In this document: positions 17,968 through 27,589 of the stretch, one piece after another
Layout: the number at the start of each line of letters is the position of its first letter
How positions within the stretch are numbered: position 1 is the stretch's first letter
Translations under genes and position numbers: made by a program
The notes under the pieces: model-generated
The model's input: only the letters and a program-made list of their open reading frames with translations
Told to the model about the DNA's origin: nothing
The model's database searches: none
Origin: Pseudomonas aylmerensis
GTDB lineage: Bacteria > Pseudomonadota > Gammaproteobacteria > Pseudomonadales > Pseudomonadaceae
Direction of reading: 5' to 3'
NCBI RefSeq assembly: GCF_001702265.1
Contig: NZ_MAUE01000003.1
Location: 117,817 to 181,816, forward strand
DNA: 64,000 nt

Positions 17968-18999
17968 TCAATAACTGCTCTCGGGCAAGCTCGCAATAAT
18001 CGACCGATAGCTGTTCATTCGTTGCTGCTGCACACGCCCATCTTCCAGGGCCTTGAGCAGGGCGCAACCCGGCTCGCGGTCGTGCTTGCAATCGCGGAAG
18101 CGGCAAGTGCCGATCAGGTCATTGAATTCGATAAAGCCCGCTTCCACATCGCTGCGGCTGACGTGGCCGAGGCCGAATTCACGGATGCCGGGGGAGTCGA
18201 TCAGTTCGCCGCCGCCGGGGAAGTGGAACAATCGCGCGGTGGTGGTGGTGTGGGTGCCTTGGCCGGACAGCTCCGACAGTGGGCCGACCCGGGTGTCGAC
18301 TTCCGGCAGCAGGCTGTTGACCAGCGACGATTTGCCCACGCCCGACTGGCCGACGAACACGCTGATGCGGCCGTCCAGCTGCTGTTGCAACTGTTCCATG
18401 CCATCACCGTGATGCGCCGACACTTCCAGCACCGGGTAACCCAGGGTGCGGTAGACCGCCAGCAGCGCATTGAGCGCAGGTGCGTTCTGCTCGTCGATCA
18501 GGTCGAACTTGTTCAGCAGCAACAGCGGGCGAATGCCGGCGTGTTCGGCGGCGACCAGATAACGGTCGATCAGGTTGGCATGGGGCTCGGGCAGCGGCGC
18601 GAACACGATGACGATCATGTCGACGTTGGCCGCCACCGGCTTGAGCTGGCCACGGCTGTCAGGGCGACGTAGCTCGGTGGTACGCGGCAACTGGGCGACG
18701 ATCACGCCGATGCCCTGGTTGCCGGCACGCCACACGACCTGGTCGCCGGTCACCAGCGCAGGCAGGTTGGCGCGCAAGTGACAACGGAACACCTGGCCGG
18801 CGAGTTCGCCTTCCAGCGCCTCGACTTCGACCTGCACGCCAAAGTGTGCGATCACCAGGCCTGTCTGTTCGGGGCCCAGGTCGCCGCCCTCGAGCGCTTC
18901 CACGGCGGAGGATTCACGTTTGGCGGCGCGGGCGGCGCGTTCGCCTTGAATCTTTTCGATGCGCCAGTTTTGGCGACGATTGAGCTGGCGTTTGGCCAT
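17968..18999 (-). CDS. rsgA: Small ribosomal subunit biogenesis GTPase
   Basis: Circularly permuted GTPase acting late in 30S maturation. The 343-residue protein begins [14 protein letters not shown], with an OB-fold (about 60-115). The permuted G motifs then appear in the order [11 protein letters not shown] (G4), [16 protein letters not shown] (G1), and DSPGIREF (G3). The C-terminal zinc finger is [19 protein letters not shown] at 18999 with GGAAC upstream is preferred to the ATG eight codons earlier. It is divergent from orn, as in other pseudomonads. Confidence 0.97.
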   Translation of the reverse strand: MAKRQLNRRQNWRIEKIQGERAARAAKRESSAVEALEGGDLGPEQTGLVIAHFGVQVEVEALEGELAGQVFRCHLRANLPALVTGDQVVWRAGNQGIGVIVAQLPRTTELRRPDSRGQLKPVAANVDMIVIVFAPLPEPHANLIDRYLVAAEHAGIRPLLLLNKFDLIDEQNAPALNALLAVYRTLGYPVLEVSAHHGDGMEQLQQQLDGRISVFVGQSGVGKSSLVNSLLPEVDTRVGPLSELSGQGTHTTTTARLFHFPGGGELIDSPGIREFGLGHVSRSDVEAGFIEFNDLIGTCRFRDCKHDREPGCALLKALEDGRVQQQRMNSYRSIIASLPESSY

Positions 19000-19107
19000 T
19001 GGTGTTCCGTGTCGATAATGCAAAGGTTGGGTAAAACGGTCGCGAGTCTAGCACGCCCCTGCCTGCTAAACTGCGCAGCTAAGCCAAGGTGCCAAGAGAA
19101 TCAAGCC

Positions 19108-19650
19108 ATGCAAAACCCACAGAACCTGATTTGGATCGATCTGGAAATGACCGGTCTGAACCCCGACACCGACGTCATCATCGAGATGGCCACCATTGTC
19201 ACCGACAGCAACCTCAACACCTTGGCCGAAGGTCCGGTGATCGCCATCCACCACAGCGATGCCGTGCTCGCCACCATGGATGAATGGAACACCCGCACCC
19301 ACGGCAACTCCGGCCTGACCCAGCGCGTGCGCGACAGCCGCATCAGCATGGCCGAGGCCGAGGCCGAAACCATCGCCTTCCTGGAAAAATGGGTGCCCAA
19401 GGGCAAGTCGCCGATCTGCGGTAACAGCATCTGCCAGGATCGTCGCTTCCTGTATACCCACATGAAGGCGCTGGAAAGCTACTTCCACTACCGCAACCTG
19501 GACGTGTCGACCCTGAAAGAGTTGGCCGCACGCTGGGCGCCGGAAGTCAAAGACAGCTTCCACAAAGGCAGCACGCACCTGGCGCTGGACGATATCCGCG
19601 AGTCGATCGCCGAACTGCAGCATTACCGCAAGCATTTCATCAAGGCCTGA
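19108..19650 (+). CDS. orn: Oligoribonuclease
   Basis: DEDDh 3'-5' exonuclease that degrades 2-5 nt RNAs and also pGpG, the product of cyclic di-GMP breakdown, in Pseudomonas. The 180 residues match the family length. Visible motifs are [20 protein letters not shown] (Asp/Glu pair), [11 protein letters not shown] and [14 protein letters not shown] with the His/Asp of motif III. The ATG at 19108 is the family start; the open frame runs further upstream only because it is uninterrupted opposite rsgA. Confidence 0.97.
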   Translation: MQNPQNLIWIDLEMTGLNPDTDVIIEMATIVTDSNLNTLAEGPVIAIHHSDAVLATMDEWNTRTHGNSGLTQRVRDSRISMAEAEAETIAFLEKWVPKGKSPICGNSICQDRRFLYTHMKALESYFHYRNLDVSTLKELAARWAPEVKDSFHKGSTHLALDDIRESIAELQHYRKHFIKA

Positions 19651-19670
19651 ATCTGTGGCGCCTGGCCCGG

Positions 19671-19763
19671 CGCCTTCGCGAGCAAGCCCGCTCCCACATT
19701 CGACTGCATTCCAAAGGTGGAACTCGGTTAAATGTGGGAGCGGGCTTGCTCGCGAAGGGCGCG
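19671..19763. repeat. REP inverted pair
   Basis: CGCCTTCGCGAGCAAGCCCG at 19671 and its complement ending near 19763, each with the CTCCCACATT / AATGTGGGAG tail, separated by a short spacer. It fills the gap between orn and the TRIC-family gene. Confidence 0.9.
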
Positions 19764-19844
19764 ACGCGGTCTTTCGCCACGCGCCCTCTTTTGGTGCCAT
19801 CAGCAAATGATTAGACTGCCGGCCTCTCTGCAAGGATCGCCATC

Positions 19845-20459
19845 ATGCTGCTGATGCTCTACCTCATCGCCATCACCGCCGAAGCCATGACCGGTGCGCT
19901 GTCTGCCGGTCGGCGTGGCATGGACTGGTTTGGCGTGGTGTTGATCGCATGTGTGACGGCGTTGGGCGGCGGCTCGGTGCGCGATGTGCTGCTCGGCCAC
20001 TACCCGCTGACCTGGGTCAAGCATCCCGAATACCTGGTGCTGACCTCCGTCGCCGCACTGGTGACGATCTTTATCGCGCCGCTGATGCGCCACCTGCGCT
20101 CGCTGTTCCTGGCGCTGGATGCCGTCGGCCTGGTGGCCTTTACCCTGATTGGCTGCATGACCGCCCTGGAAATGGGCCACGGCATGCTGGTGGCGTCGGT
20201 CAGCGGGGTGATCACCGGCGTGTTCGGCGGCATCCTGCGGGATATCTTCTGCAACGACATCCCGCTGATCTTCCGCCGGGAGCTGTACGCCAGCGTGTCG
20301 TTCCTCGCCGCCTGGTTCTACATGCTCTGCCTCTACCTGGAGCTGCCGAGCGAGCAGGCGATTCTGCTGACCCTGTTCAGTGGCTTTCTATTGCGCCTGC
20401 TGGCGATCCGTTTTCACTGGGAAATGCCCAAGTTCGTCTACAACGACGACGTGCACTAG
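19845..20459 (+). CDS. Trimeric intracellular cation (TRIC) channel family protein
   Basis: A 204-residue inner-membrane protein of the former UPF0126 (YicG/YadS) family, prokaryotic homologues of TRIC cation channels. About seven hydrophobic helices cover the length. Two inverted half-repeats are seen: ALGGGSVRDVLLGHYPLTWV and GVFGGILRDIFCNDIPLIF, each with the conserved GG..RD motif whose glycines kink the pore helices. The ATG at 19845 follows AAGGATCGCCATC. Its stop codon overlaps the stop codon of the convergent queG. Confidence 0.92.
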   Translation: MLLMLYLIAITAEAMTGALSAGRRGMDWFGVVLIACVTALGGGSVRDVLLGHYPLTWVKHPEYLVLTSVAALVTIFIAPLMRHLRSLFLALDAVGLVAFTLIGCMTALEMGHGMLVASVSGVITGVFGGILRDIFCNDIPLIFRRELYASVSFLAAWFYMLCLYLELPSEQAILLTLFSGFLLRLLAIRFHWEMPKFVYNDDVH

Positions 20460-21520
20460 CGCTCGGCGTGCTGCTTGAGCGCCCATTCCACGTGTTCGCG
20501 CACCAGGTCCGAGGGGTAGTCACGGCGCGCCTTCAGGGCTTCCAGTACCGGAATGCTCGACGGTGCGTTGCCCAGGCCGACGGCCAGGTTGCGCAGCCAG
20601 CGTTCGTAACCGGCGCGGCGTAGCGGCGAGCCTTCGGTGCTGCTGAGGAATTTATCTTCATCCCACATAAACAGCTCGGCCAGCTCGGCGTTGTCCAGGT
20701 TGTGCCGTGGCTTGAAATCACTTTCGGCGGTGGAGCGGGCGAAACGATTCCATGGGCAAACGATCTGACAGTCATCGCAGCCGAATACCCGGTTGCCGAT
20801 CAGCGGGCGCAGATCCTCAGGGATCGCGCTCTTGAGTTCGATGGTCAGGTAGGAAATGCACCGCCGGGCGTCCAGCACATAGGGCCCGACGAAGGCATTG
20901 GTGGGGCAGATGTCCAGGCACGCCGTGCAGCGCCCGCAGTGTTCGGTGCTGTGCGGCGGGTCCACGGGGAGCGGCAGATCGACAAACAGTTCGCTCAAGA
21001 AGAAATAGCTGCCGGCCTTGCGGTTGAGTACCAGGGTGTTCTTGCCGATCCAGCCGAGGCCGGCCTTCTCGGCGATGGCTTTTTCCAGCACCGGCGCGCT
21101 GTCGACAAAAGCGCGAAAGCCGAACGGGCCGATCTGCGCCTGAATGCGGTCGGCCAGTTGCTGCACGCGTTTGCGGATCAGCTTGTGGTAGTCGCGGCCC
21201 AGGGCGTAGCGCGAGATGTAGGCTTTTTCCGGCTTGGCCAGCAGTTGCGCCATCTGGGTGTCGCCGGGCAGGTAATCCATGCGCAGCGACACCACGCGCA
21301 AGGTGCCGGGCACCAGTTCATCGGGATGGGAGCGTTTGCTGCCATGGGCGGCCATGTACTCCATCTCGCCGTGATAGCCCGCGTCGAGCCAGCGTTGCAG
21401 GTGCTGCTCATGCTCGGCCAGGTCCAGGCCGCTGATGCCGACTTGTTGAAAGCCCAGCTCGCGGCCCCAGTCTTTGATCGATTGGGCGAGGGCGGGCAGA
21501 TCGGAGGTAATAGCAGGCAT
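20456..21520 (-). CDS. queG: Epoxyqueuosine reductase
   Basis: Cobalamin- and [4Fe-4S]-dependent enzyme that reduces epoxyqueuosine to queuosine in tRNA anticodons. The 354 residues carry two ferredoxin-type clusters: CGRCTACLDICPTNAF and GCDDCQIVCPWNRF. The conserved HGEMEYMA, RYALGRDYHKLIRKR and FVDSAPVLEKAIAEKAGLGW (cobalamin-site region with catalytic Asp) are present. ATG at 21520 (MPAITSDLPALAQ) is chosen; the frame stays open upstream into the divergent nnrD. The stop overlaps that of the TRIC-family gene. Confidence 0.95.
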   Translation of the reverse strand: MPAITSDLPALAQSIKDWGRELGFQQVGISGLDLAEHEQHLQRWLDAGYHGEMEYMAAHGSKRSHPDELVPGTLRVVSLRMDYLPGDTQMAQLLAKPEKAYISRYALGRDYHKLIRKRVQQLADRIQAQIGPFGFRAFVDSAPVLEKAIAEKAGLGWIGKNTLVLNRKAGSYFFLSELFVDLPLPVDPPHSTEHCGRCTACLDICPTNAFVGPYVLDARRCISYLTIELKSAIPEDLRPLIGNRVFGCDDCQIVCPWNRFARSTAESDFKPRHNLDNAELAELFMWDEDKFLSSTEGSPLRRAGYERWLRNLAVGLGNAPSSIPVLEALKARRDYPSDLVREHVEWALKQHAER

Positions 21521-21583
21521 GAGACACGGGAAACCACGGGTTAGATGGGTATAATTCTGCCAGACATCGGAGCTTGAAGACGC

Positions 21584-22444
21584 ATGCCGCAGACAAAACA
21601 CGAAATAACCGACGTTCAGCCGCTGTTGCACGGCCAATTGCCGCAACTGGCTGCACGTTCCCCTGACGCCCATAAAGGCCAGTTCGGCCACCTGCTGATG
21701 ATCGGTGGCGACCGCGGTTTTGGCGGCGCTGCCTTGCTGAGCGCCGAAAGTGCCCTGCGCAGCGGCGCGGGCATGGTGTCCCTGGCGACTCGCCTGGAGC
21801 ACGTGCCCGCCGCACTGGCGCGCTTGCCGGAAGTCATGACCGTCGGCGTCAGTTCGGCCAACCAATTGATGGGCTTGCTGGAAAAAATCTCGGTGATCGT
21901 CATTGGGCCGGGGCTGGGCGAAGCGTCCTGGGGCAAAAGCCTGTTGTCAGTCGCGGCGAATGCCCGGCTGCCGCAGGTCTGGGACGCCGATGCGCTCAAT
22001 CAGCTGGCCACCGGCAGCGTCAGCCTGCCGGCCAACTGCGTGATCACTCCACACCCTGGCGAAGCGGCCCGCTTGATGGGCATTTCGACAGCCGAGGTTC
22101 AGGCCGATCGTCTTAAGGTGGCGCGCGCGTTGAGCCAGAAATTCAATGCAGTGGCTATCCTCAAGGGGGCTGGCAGTTTGATCGCCAGTCCGGACGGGCG
22201 TGTGTCGCGCTGCGATCAAGGTCACCCGGCCATGGCGACGGCGGGCCTGGGGGATGTGCTCGCCGGCCTGGTCGGCGCTCTGCTGGCCCAGGGCATGCCG
22301 GCTTATGAAGCCAGCTGCCTGGCCGTGTGGCTGCATGCCACGGCGGGGGATCGCCAGGGCACCTTTGGTCGGGGGCTGGCTGCCAGTGACCTGATCCCTG
22401 CCATTCGTCAATTGCTGGAGGAACAGTCGCCGTGTCTGAAGTAA
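21584..22444 (+). CDS. nnrD: ADP-dependent NAD(P)H-hydrate dehydratase
   Basis: Repairs hydrated NAD(P)H with ADP as energy source. The 286-residue protein has the ribokinase-like fold with HKGQFGHLLMIGGDRGFGGAA near the N-terminus, IGPGLGE, PHPGEAARLMG and the nucleotide loop TAGLGDVLAGLVGALLAQG. The NnrE epimerase domain that is fused ahead of it in E. coli YjeF is absent here, so only the dehydratase half is encoded at this locus. It is divergent from queG and overlaps tsaE by 13 bases. Confidence 0.93.
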   Translation: MPQTKHEITDVQPLLHGQLPQLAARSPDAHKGQFGHLLMIGGDRGFGGAALLSAESALRSGAGMVSLATRLEHVPAALARLPEVMTVGVSSANQLMGLLEKISVIVIGPGLGEASWGKSLLSVAANARLPQVWDADALNQLATGSVSLPANCVITPHPGEAARLMGISTAEVQADRLKVARALSQKFNAVAILKGAGSLIASPDGRVSRCDQGHPAMATAGLGDVLAGLVGALLAQGMPAYEASCLAVWLHATAGDRQGTFGRGLAASDLIPAIRQLLEEQSPCLK

Positions 22445-22902
22445 TCCTTTTCCTGGCCGATGAAGAGGCCATGGTTGCTTTTGGTCAGCGCATCGCCCAG
22501 GTCACGGCCGGGGCCGGGTTGATCTTTCTCGAAGGCGACCTGGGGGCGGGCAAGACTACCTTGTCGCGTGGGATTATTCGTGGCCTGGGCCACACGGGCG
22601 CGGTCAAGAGCCCGACATTCACCCTGGTCGAGCCTTACGAGATCGGCGCGATTCGCGCGTTCCACTTCGACCTCTATCGCCTGGTGGACCCCGAAGAGCT
22701 GGAGTACATGGGTATCCGTGATTACTTCGATGAAGATGCGTTGTGCCTGATCGAGTGGCCAGATAAAGGCACAGGCTTTTTGCCAAAGCCGGACCTGACC
22801 ATTACCATTACGCCGCATGAGCATGGACGTCAGCTGAAGTTGTTGCCCCAGAGCGCGCGCGGCCAGTCGTGGTGCGCCGCTTTGGCATTGGAATTCAAAT
22901 AA
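22432..22902 (+). CDS. tsaE: tRNA threonylcarbamoyladenosine ATPase TsaE
   Basis: ATPase partner of the TsaBD complex that installs t6A37 on ANN-decoding tRNAs. The 156-residue protein has the Walker A loop EGDLGAGKTTLSRGI, the switch SPTFTLVEPYE, HFDLYRL and LIEWPDK. It starts with GTG at 22432, preceded by TGGAGGAACAG and lying inside the end of nnrD. Clustering with nnrD, amiB and mutL is the standard gammaproteobacterial arrangement. Confidence 0.96.
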   Translation: MSEVILFLADEEAMVAFGQRIAQVTAGAGLIFLEGDLGAGKTTLSRGIIRGLGHTGAVKSPTFTLVEPYEIGAIRAFHFDLYRLVDPEELEYMGIRDYFDEDALCLIEWPDKGTGFLPKPDLTITITPHEHGRQLKLLPQSARGQSWCAALALEFK

Positions 22903-22917
22903 TTGATGGGGTTAGGT

Positions 22918-24339
22918 ATGCGCTTTCGCGCGTTGGTTAGTGTCGTAGGGGTGTTGCTTGCGGCAATGACTGTCAATGCTCTGGCGGCTTCACAGGTGAA
23001 AAGTGTGCGCCTGTGGCGAGCGCCGGATAACACGCGACTGGTGTTCGACCTGTCTGGCCCGGTCCAGCACAGTGTCTTTACCCTGACGTCGCCTGATCGC
23101 CTGGTGATCGATATCAACGGAGCGACCCTGGCCGCGCCGCTGAAAGTCTCCACCGCCAATACCCCGATTACCGCCATGCGCTCGGCTCAACGCACGCCGA
23201 CCGACCTGCGCGTGGTCATCGACCTGAAAAAAGTCGTGACGCCTAAAAGTTTCTCCCTGGCCCCGAATGCCCAGTACGGCAACCGACTGGTGGTCGACCT
23301 GTTCGACAACGCTGCCGATGCTGCGCCTCCACCGGCGCCGACGCCAAGCGTGGCCACGGTGCCGGCAGTACCGGTCAACCCGTCGCAACCGCAGGTCAAG
23401 CTGCCACCACCGCCGCCAGCCCCGGCTGGCAAGCGTGACATTATCGTGGTGATCGACGCCGGCCACGGCGGCGAAGACCCGGGCGCTTCCGGTTCGCGCG
23501 GCCAGCATGAAAAAGACGTGGTACTCGCCATCGCCCGTGAGCTGCAGCGCCAGATCAACGGCATGAAAGGCTATCGCGCTGAATTGACCCGTACCGGCGA
23601 CTACTTCATCCCGTTGCGCGGCCGTACCGAAATCGCACGCAAGAAGGGCGCCGACCTGTTCGTCTCGATCCACGCCGACGCCGCCCCTTCAGCGGCTGCC
23701 TTCGGCGCCTCGGTGTTTGCCTTGTCGGATCGCGGCGCTACGTCCGAGACCGCGCGTTGGCTGGCCGACAGCGAAAACCGTTCCGACTTGATCGGCGGGG
23801 CCGGCAACGTGTCTCTCGACGACAAGGACAAGATGCTCGCTGGCGTGCTGCTCGACCTGTCGATGACCGCCTCGCTGACCTCCAGCCTGAACGTCGGGCA
23901 GAAGGTCTTGAGCAATATCGGCCGGGTGACCTCGTTGCACAAACAGCGCGTGGAACAGGCCGGGTTCATGGTGTTGAAGTCGCCGGATATCCCGTCGATC
24001 CTGGTGGAAACCGGGTTTATCTCCAACTCCAACGAGGCGTCGAAGCTGGCCAGTGCCAGCCACCAGCAGGCACTGGCGCGTTCGATCAGCGCCGGCGTGC
24101 GCCAATTCTTCCAGCAGAACCCGCCGCCGGGCACGTATATCGCCTGGCTGCGCGACTCCGGGAAAATCGCCCAGGGCCCGCGTGATCATCGCGTGCAGCC
24201 TGGCGACACGCTGGCCATGCTTGCCGTGCGCTTCCAGGTGTCGGCAGCGACCTTGCGCAGCGCCAACAACCTGAAGACCGACGAGCTGAAAGTCGGCCAG
24301 GTGTTGACCATCCCCGGCACTGAACTGGCGGCACAGTAA
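22918..24339 (+). CDS. amiB: N-acetylmuramoyl-L-alanine amidase, AmiB type
   Basis: Periplasmic zinc amidase that splits septal peptidoglycan. From ATG 22918 the protein has 473 residues: signal peptide ([23 protein letters not shown]), an AMIN domain (about 25-125), a Pro/Ala linker, the Amidase_3 catalytic domain (about 170-400; [30 protein letters not shown]) and a C-terminal LysM repeat ([20 protein letters not shown]). Starts at TTG 22903 and ATG 22906 are also possible; GGGG at 22908-22911 favours 22918. The terminal LysM, absent from E. coli AmiB, is common in pseudomonads. The stop shares one base with the mutL start. Confidence 0.95.
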   Translation: MRFRALVSVVGVLLAAMTVNALAASQVKSVRLWRAPDNTRLVFDLSGPVQHSVFTLTSPDRLVIDINGATLAAPLKVSTANTPITAMRSAQRTPTDLRVVIDLKKVVTPKSFSLAPNAQYGNRLVVDLFDNAADAAPPPAPTPSVATVPAVPVNPSQPQVKLPPPPPAPAGKRDIIVVIDAGHGGEDPGASGSRGQHEKDVVLAIARELQRQINGMKGYRAELTRTGDYFIPLRGRTEIARKKGADLFVSIHADAAPSAAAFGASVFALSDRGATSETARWLADSENRSDLIGGAGNVSLDDKDKMLAGVLLDLSMTASLTSSLNVGQKVLSNIGRVTSLHKQRVEQAGFMVLKSPDIPSILVETGFISNSNEASKLASASHQQALARSISAGVRQFFQQNPPPGTYIAWLRDSGKIAQGPRDHRVQPGDTLAMLAVRFQVSAATLRSANNLKTDELKVGQVLTIPGTELAAQ

Positions 24340-26252
24340 TGAGCGAATCAGTCTTGAACAGTGGTTCGCGCATCGAGCTGCTCAGCCCGCGCCTTGCCAA
24401 CCAGATTGCGGCGGGCGAGGTGGTTGAACGCCCGGCCTCGGTGATCAAGGAGTTGCTGGAAAACAGCATCGACTCCGGCGCCAAGCGCATTGATGTCGAC
24501 GTGGAACAGGGCGGCGTCAAGCTGCTGCGCGTGCGTGACGATGGCAGCGGCATCTCCTCGGATGACCTGCCGCTGGCCCTGGCCCGTCACGCCACCAGCA
24601 AGATCCGCGACCTGGAAGACCTCGAACGAGTCATGAGCCTGGGGTTTCGGGGTGAGGCCCTGGCTTCCATCAGCTCGGTGGCCCGCCTGACCCTGACCTC
24701 ACGCACGCGCGGCGCCGAGCAGGCCTGGCAGGTTGAAACCGAAGGTCGCGACATGGCGCCGCGGGTCCAGCCGGCTGCGCACCCGGTGGGCACTTCGGTG
24801 GAAGTGCGTGACCTGTTCTTCAACACCCCGGCGCGGCGCAAATTCCTCAAGGCCGAGAAAACCGAATTCGATCACCTGCAAGAAGTCATCAAGCGCTTGG
24901 CTTTAGCGCGTTTTGATGTGGCGTTCCACTTGCGCCACAACGGCAAGACCATCCTCAGCCTGCACGAAGCCAATGACGACGCCGCGCGCGCCCGGCGGGT
25001 GTCGGCGGTGTGTGGTGGCGGGTTCCTGGAGCAGGCGCTGCCGATCGAAGTCGAGCGCAATGGCTTGCGCCTGTGGGGCTGGGTCGGTTTGCCGACGTTC
25101 TCCCGCAGCCAGGCGGACTTGCAGTACTTCTTTGTGAACGGCCGCGCGGTACGCGACAAACTGGTGGCCCACGCGGTGCGCCAGGCGTATCGCGATGTGT
25201 TGTTCAACGGTCGTCATCCGACGTTTGTGCTGTTTTTCGAGGTCGACCCGTCGGTGGTCGACGTCAATGTGCACCCGACCAAGCACGAAGTGCGTTTTCG
25301 CGATGGTCGCATGGTGCATGACTTCCTCTACGGCACCCTGCACCGCGCCTTGGGCGATGTACGCCCGGACGACCAGCTGTCCGCGCCAATTGTGACCGCT
25401 GTAGTACGGCCCAGCGGACCTGAAGCCGGGGAATTCGGCCCTCAGGGCGAGATGAGCCTGGCCGGCAACCTGCTGCAATCGTCGCAACCGCAGCCGAGCT
25501 ACACCGCGCCGGGCGCGGGGTCGGGGGCGGGTTATCAGTATCAATACACGCCGCGTCCGCAATCCGCGGTGCCGGTGGCCGAGGCGCAGGCGGCCTATCG
25601 CGAGTTTTTCGCGCCGCTGCCGGGTGCCGAGCCAGGCGCCGTTGCCCTGCCGGAAGGCGGAGGGGATATCCCGCCGCTGGGCTACGCATTGGCGCAGCTC
25701 AAGGGAATCTACATCCTCGCGGAAAACGCCCATGGCCTGGTGCTGGTAGACATGCACGCCGCTCACGAGCGGATCATGTACGAACGCCTGAAGATCGCCA
25801 TGGCCAGCGAAGGCCTCAGCGGCCAGCCGTTGCTGGTGCCGGAATCCCTGGCCGTGAGCCAGCGCGAGGCCGATTGCGCCGAAGAGCACCACGCAGTGTT
25901 CCAGAAGCTGGGCTTCGAACTGCAACGCCTGGGCCCGGAAACCCTGGCGATCCGCCAAATTCCCGCGCTGCTCAAGCAGGCCGAGGCCAATCGCCTGGTT
26001 GCCGACGTACTCGCTGACCTGATGGAGTACGGCACCAGCGACCGCATCCAGGCGCACATCAACGAGTTGCTCGGCACCATGGCCTGCCACGGTGCCATCC
26101 GCGCCAATCGCCGCCTGGCCCTGCCGGAAATGAACGGTTTGCTGCGCGACATGGAGAACACCGAGCGCAGCGGGCAATGCAACCATGGCCGGCCGACCTG
26201 GACCCAAATGGGCCTGGACGACCTGGACAAACTGTTCTTGCGCGGCCGTTGA
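24339..26252 (+). CDS. mutL: DNA mismatch repair protein MutL
   Basis: Matchmaker between MutS and downstream repair enzymes. The 637-residue protein has the N-terminal GHKL ATPase ([37 protein letters not shown]) and a C-terminal dimerisation domain after a Gly/Pro/Gln-rich linker (about 350-420). The C-terminal domain carries [14 protein letters not shown] from residue 471, matching the DxHA-x2-E-x4-E endonuclease motif of MutL proteins from organisms lacking MutH. CNHGRPTW lies near the end. It is coupled to amiB and miaA by one-base overlaps at both ends. Confidence 0.97.
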   Translation: MSESVLNSGSRIELLSPRLANQIAAGEVVERPASVIKELLENSIDSGAKRIDVDVEQGGVKLLRVRDDGSGISSDDLPLALARHATSKIRDLEDLERVMSLGFRGEALASISSVARLTLTSRTRGAEQAWQVETEGRDMAPRVQPAAHPVGTSVEVRDLFFNTPARRKFLKAEKTEFDHLQEVIKRLALARFDVAFHLRHNGKTILSLHEANDDAARARRVSAVCGGGFLEQALPIEVERNGLRLWGWVGLPTFSRSQADLQYFFVNGRAVRDKLVAHAVRQAYRDVLFNGRHPTFVLFFEVDPSVVDVNVHPTKHEVRFRDGRMVHDFLYGTLHRALGDVRPDDQLSAPIVTAVVRPSGPEAGEFGPQGEMSLAGNLLQSSQPQPSYTAPGAGSGAGYQYQYTPRPQSAVPVAEAQAAYREFFAPLPGAEPGAVALPEGGGDIPPLGYALAQLKGIYILAENAHGLVLVDMHAAHERIMYERLKIAMASEGLSGQPLLVPESLAVSQREADCAEEHHAVFQKLGFELQRLGPETLAIRQIPALLKQAEANRLVADVLADLMEYGTSDRIQAHINELLGTMACHGAIRANRRLALPEMNGLLRDMENTERSGQCNHGRPTWTQMGLDDLDKLFLRGR

Positions 26253-27223
26253 TGAGTGCCTTGCCCCCCGCCATCTTCCTGATGGGCCCCACTGCAGCCG
26301 GCAAGACCGACCTGGCCATCGAGCTGACCAAGGTGCTCCCGTGCGAGCTGATCAGTGTCGACTCTGCCCTGGTTTACCGGGACATGGACATTGGTACGGC
26401 CAAGCCTTCAAAGGCGCTGTTGGCACAGTATCCGCATCGGTTGATCGACATTATTGACCCGGCGATGAGCTATTCGGCGGCGGATTTCCGTACCGACGCG
26501 TTGGCGGCCATGGCCGAGATCACCGCGCGGGGCAATATTCCGCTGCTGGTGGGCGGTACGATGCTCTACTACAAGGCTTTGCAGGAAGGCCTGGCCGATA
26601 TGCCGCCCGCCGACGCCCAGGTCCGCGCCGAGCTTGAAGACGAGGCTGCACGCCACGGCTGGCAAGCCCTGCACGACCAATTGGCGGCGGTGGATCCGGT
26701 GTCGGCGGCGCGCATTCATCCGAATGACCCCCAGCGGCTCACTCGCGCGCTGGAAGTCTGGAGGGTCAGCGGCCAGACCATGACTGAACATCGGCTGAAA
26801 CAAACTGCGCAAAGTGCTGATGCAGGCGCATCTGGTCAGTCACAATTGCCCTATACTGTGGCGAATCTGGCCATCGCTCCGGCAAATCGCCAGGTGCTGC
26901 ATGAACGAATTGCACAAAGATTCACAATTATGTTGGAACAGGGGTTTGTAGAGGAGGTCGTAGCACTGCGTTCCAGAGGTGACCTGCATCCGGGGTTACC
27001 TTCGATACGTGCTGTAGGCTACCGCCAAGTCTGGGATCATCTGGATGGAAAGCTGACGTCAGCCGAAATGCAGGAGCGCGGCATCATTGCCACGCGGCAA
27101 TTGGCGAAGCGCCAGTTCACCTGGCTGCGCAGCTGGAGCGATTTGCACTGGTTGGACAGCCTGGACAGCGACAATCTGTCACGCGCCTTGAAATACTTGG
27201 GAACGGTCTCCATATTGAGCTGA
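26252..27223 (+). CDS. miaA: tRNA dimethylallyltransferase
   Basis: Transfers a dimethylallyl group to A37 of UNN-decoding tRNAs, the first step to ms2i6A. The 323 residues show the P-loop [55 protein letters not shown] and [13 protein letters not shown]. The start shares a base with the mutL stop (TGATG); the open frame extends 25 codons further upstream inside mutL. Co-transcription with hfq just downstream is typical. Confidence 0.97.
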   Translation: MSALPPAIFLMGPTAAGKTDLAIELTKVLPCELISVDSALVYRDMDIGTAKPSKALLAQYPHRLIDIIDPAMSYSAADFRTDALAAMAEITARGNIPLLVGGTMLYYKALQEGLADMPPADAQVRAELEDEAARHGWQALHDQLAAVDPVSAARIHPNDPQRLTRALEVWRVSGQTMTEHRLKQTAQSADAGASGQSQLPYTVANLAIAPANRQVLHERIAQRFTIMLEQGFVEEVVALRSRGDLHPGLPSIRAVGYRQVWDHLDGKLTSAEMQERGIIATRQLAKRQFTWLRSWSDLHWLDSLDSDNLSRALKYLGTVSILS

Positions 27224-27316
27224 GTCCTTGCAATTGCCGTCTATCCTTGGGGGTGTGACGGCCATGAGCTATCTATTTTCCGATTTTTATTATTGATCCT
27301 TAAAGGAGTGCGGCAC

Positions 27317-27577
27317 ATGTCAAAAGGGCATTCGCTACAAGACCCTTACTTGAATACTTTACGTAAAGAGAAAGTGGGGGTTTCCATCTACCTGGTCAAC
27401 GGTATCAAGCTGCAAGGCACGATCGAGTCGTTCGACCAGTTCGTGATCCTGCTGAAGAACACCGTCAGCCAGATGGTTTATAAACACGCTATCTCGACAG
27501 TAGTGCCAGTACGTCCGATCCGCCTGCCTAGCGCAGCGGGTGACGAACAGGGTGACGCTGAGCCAGGTAACGCCTGA
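27317..27577 (+). CDS. hfq: RNA chaperone Hfq
   Basis: Hexameric Sm-like chaperone for small RNA-mRNA pairing. The 86-residue protein has the Sm1 region ([41 protein letters not shown]) and the Sm2 motif [10 protein letters not shown]. The C-terminal tail is short, as in other pseudomonads. The ATG at 27317 is preceded by AAAGGAG, which rules out the longer frame from 27293. The 93-base gap after miaA may hold an additional promoter. Confidence 0.98.
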   Translation: MSKGHSLQDPYLNTLRKEKVGVSIYLVNGIKLQGTIESFDQFVILLKNTVSQMVYKHAISTVVPVRPIRLPSAAGDEQGDAEPGNA

Positions 27578-27589
27578 TAGGAGTCTCCT

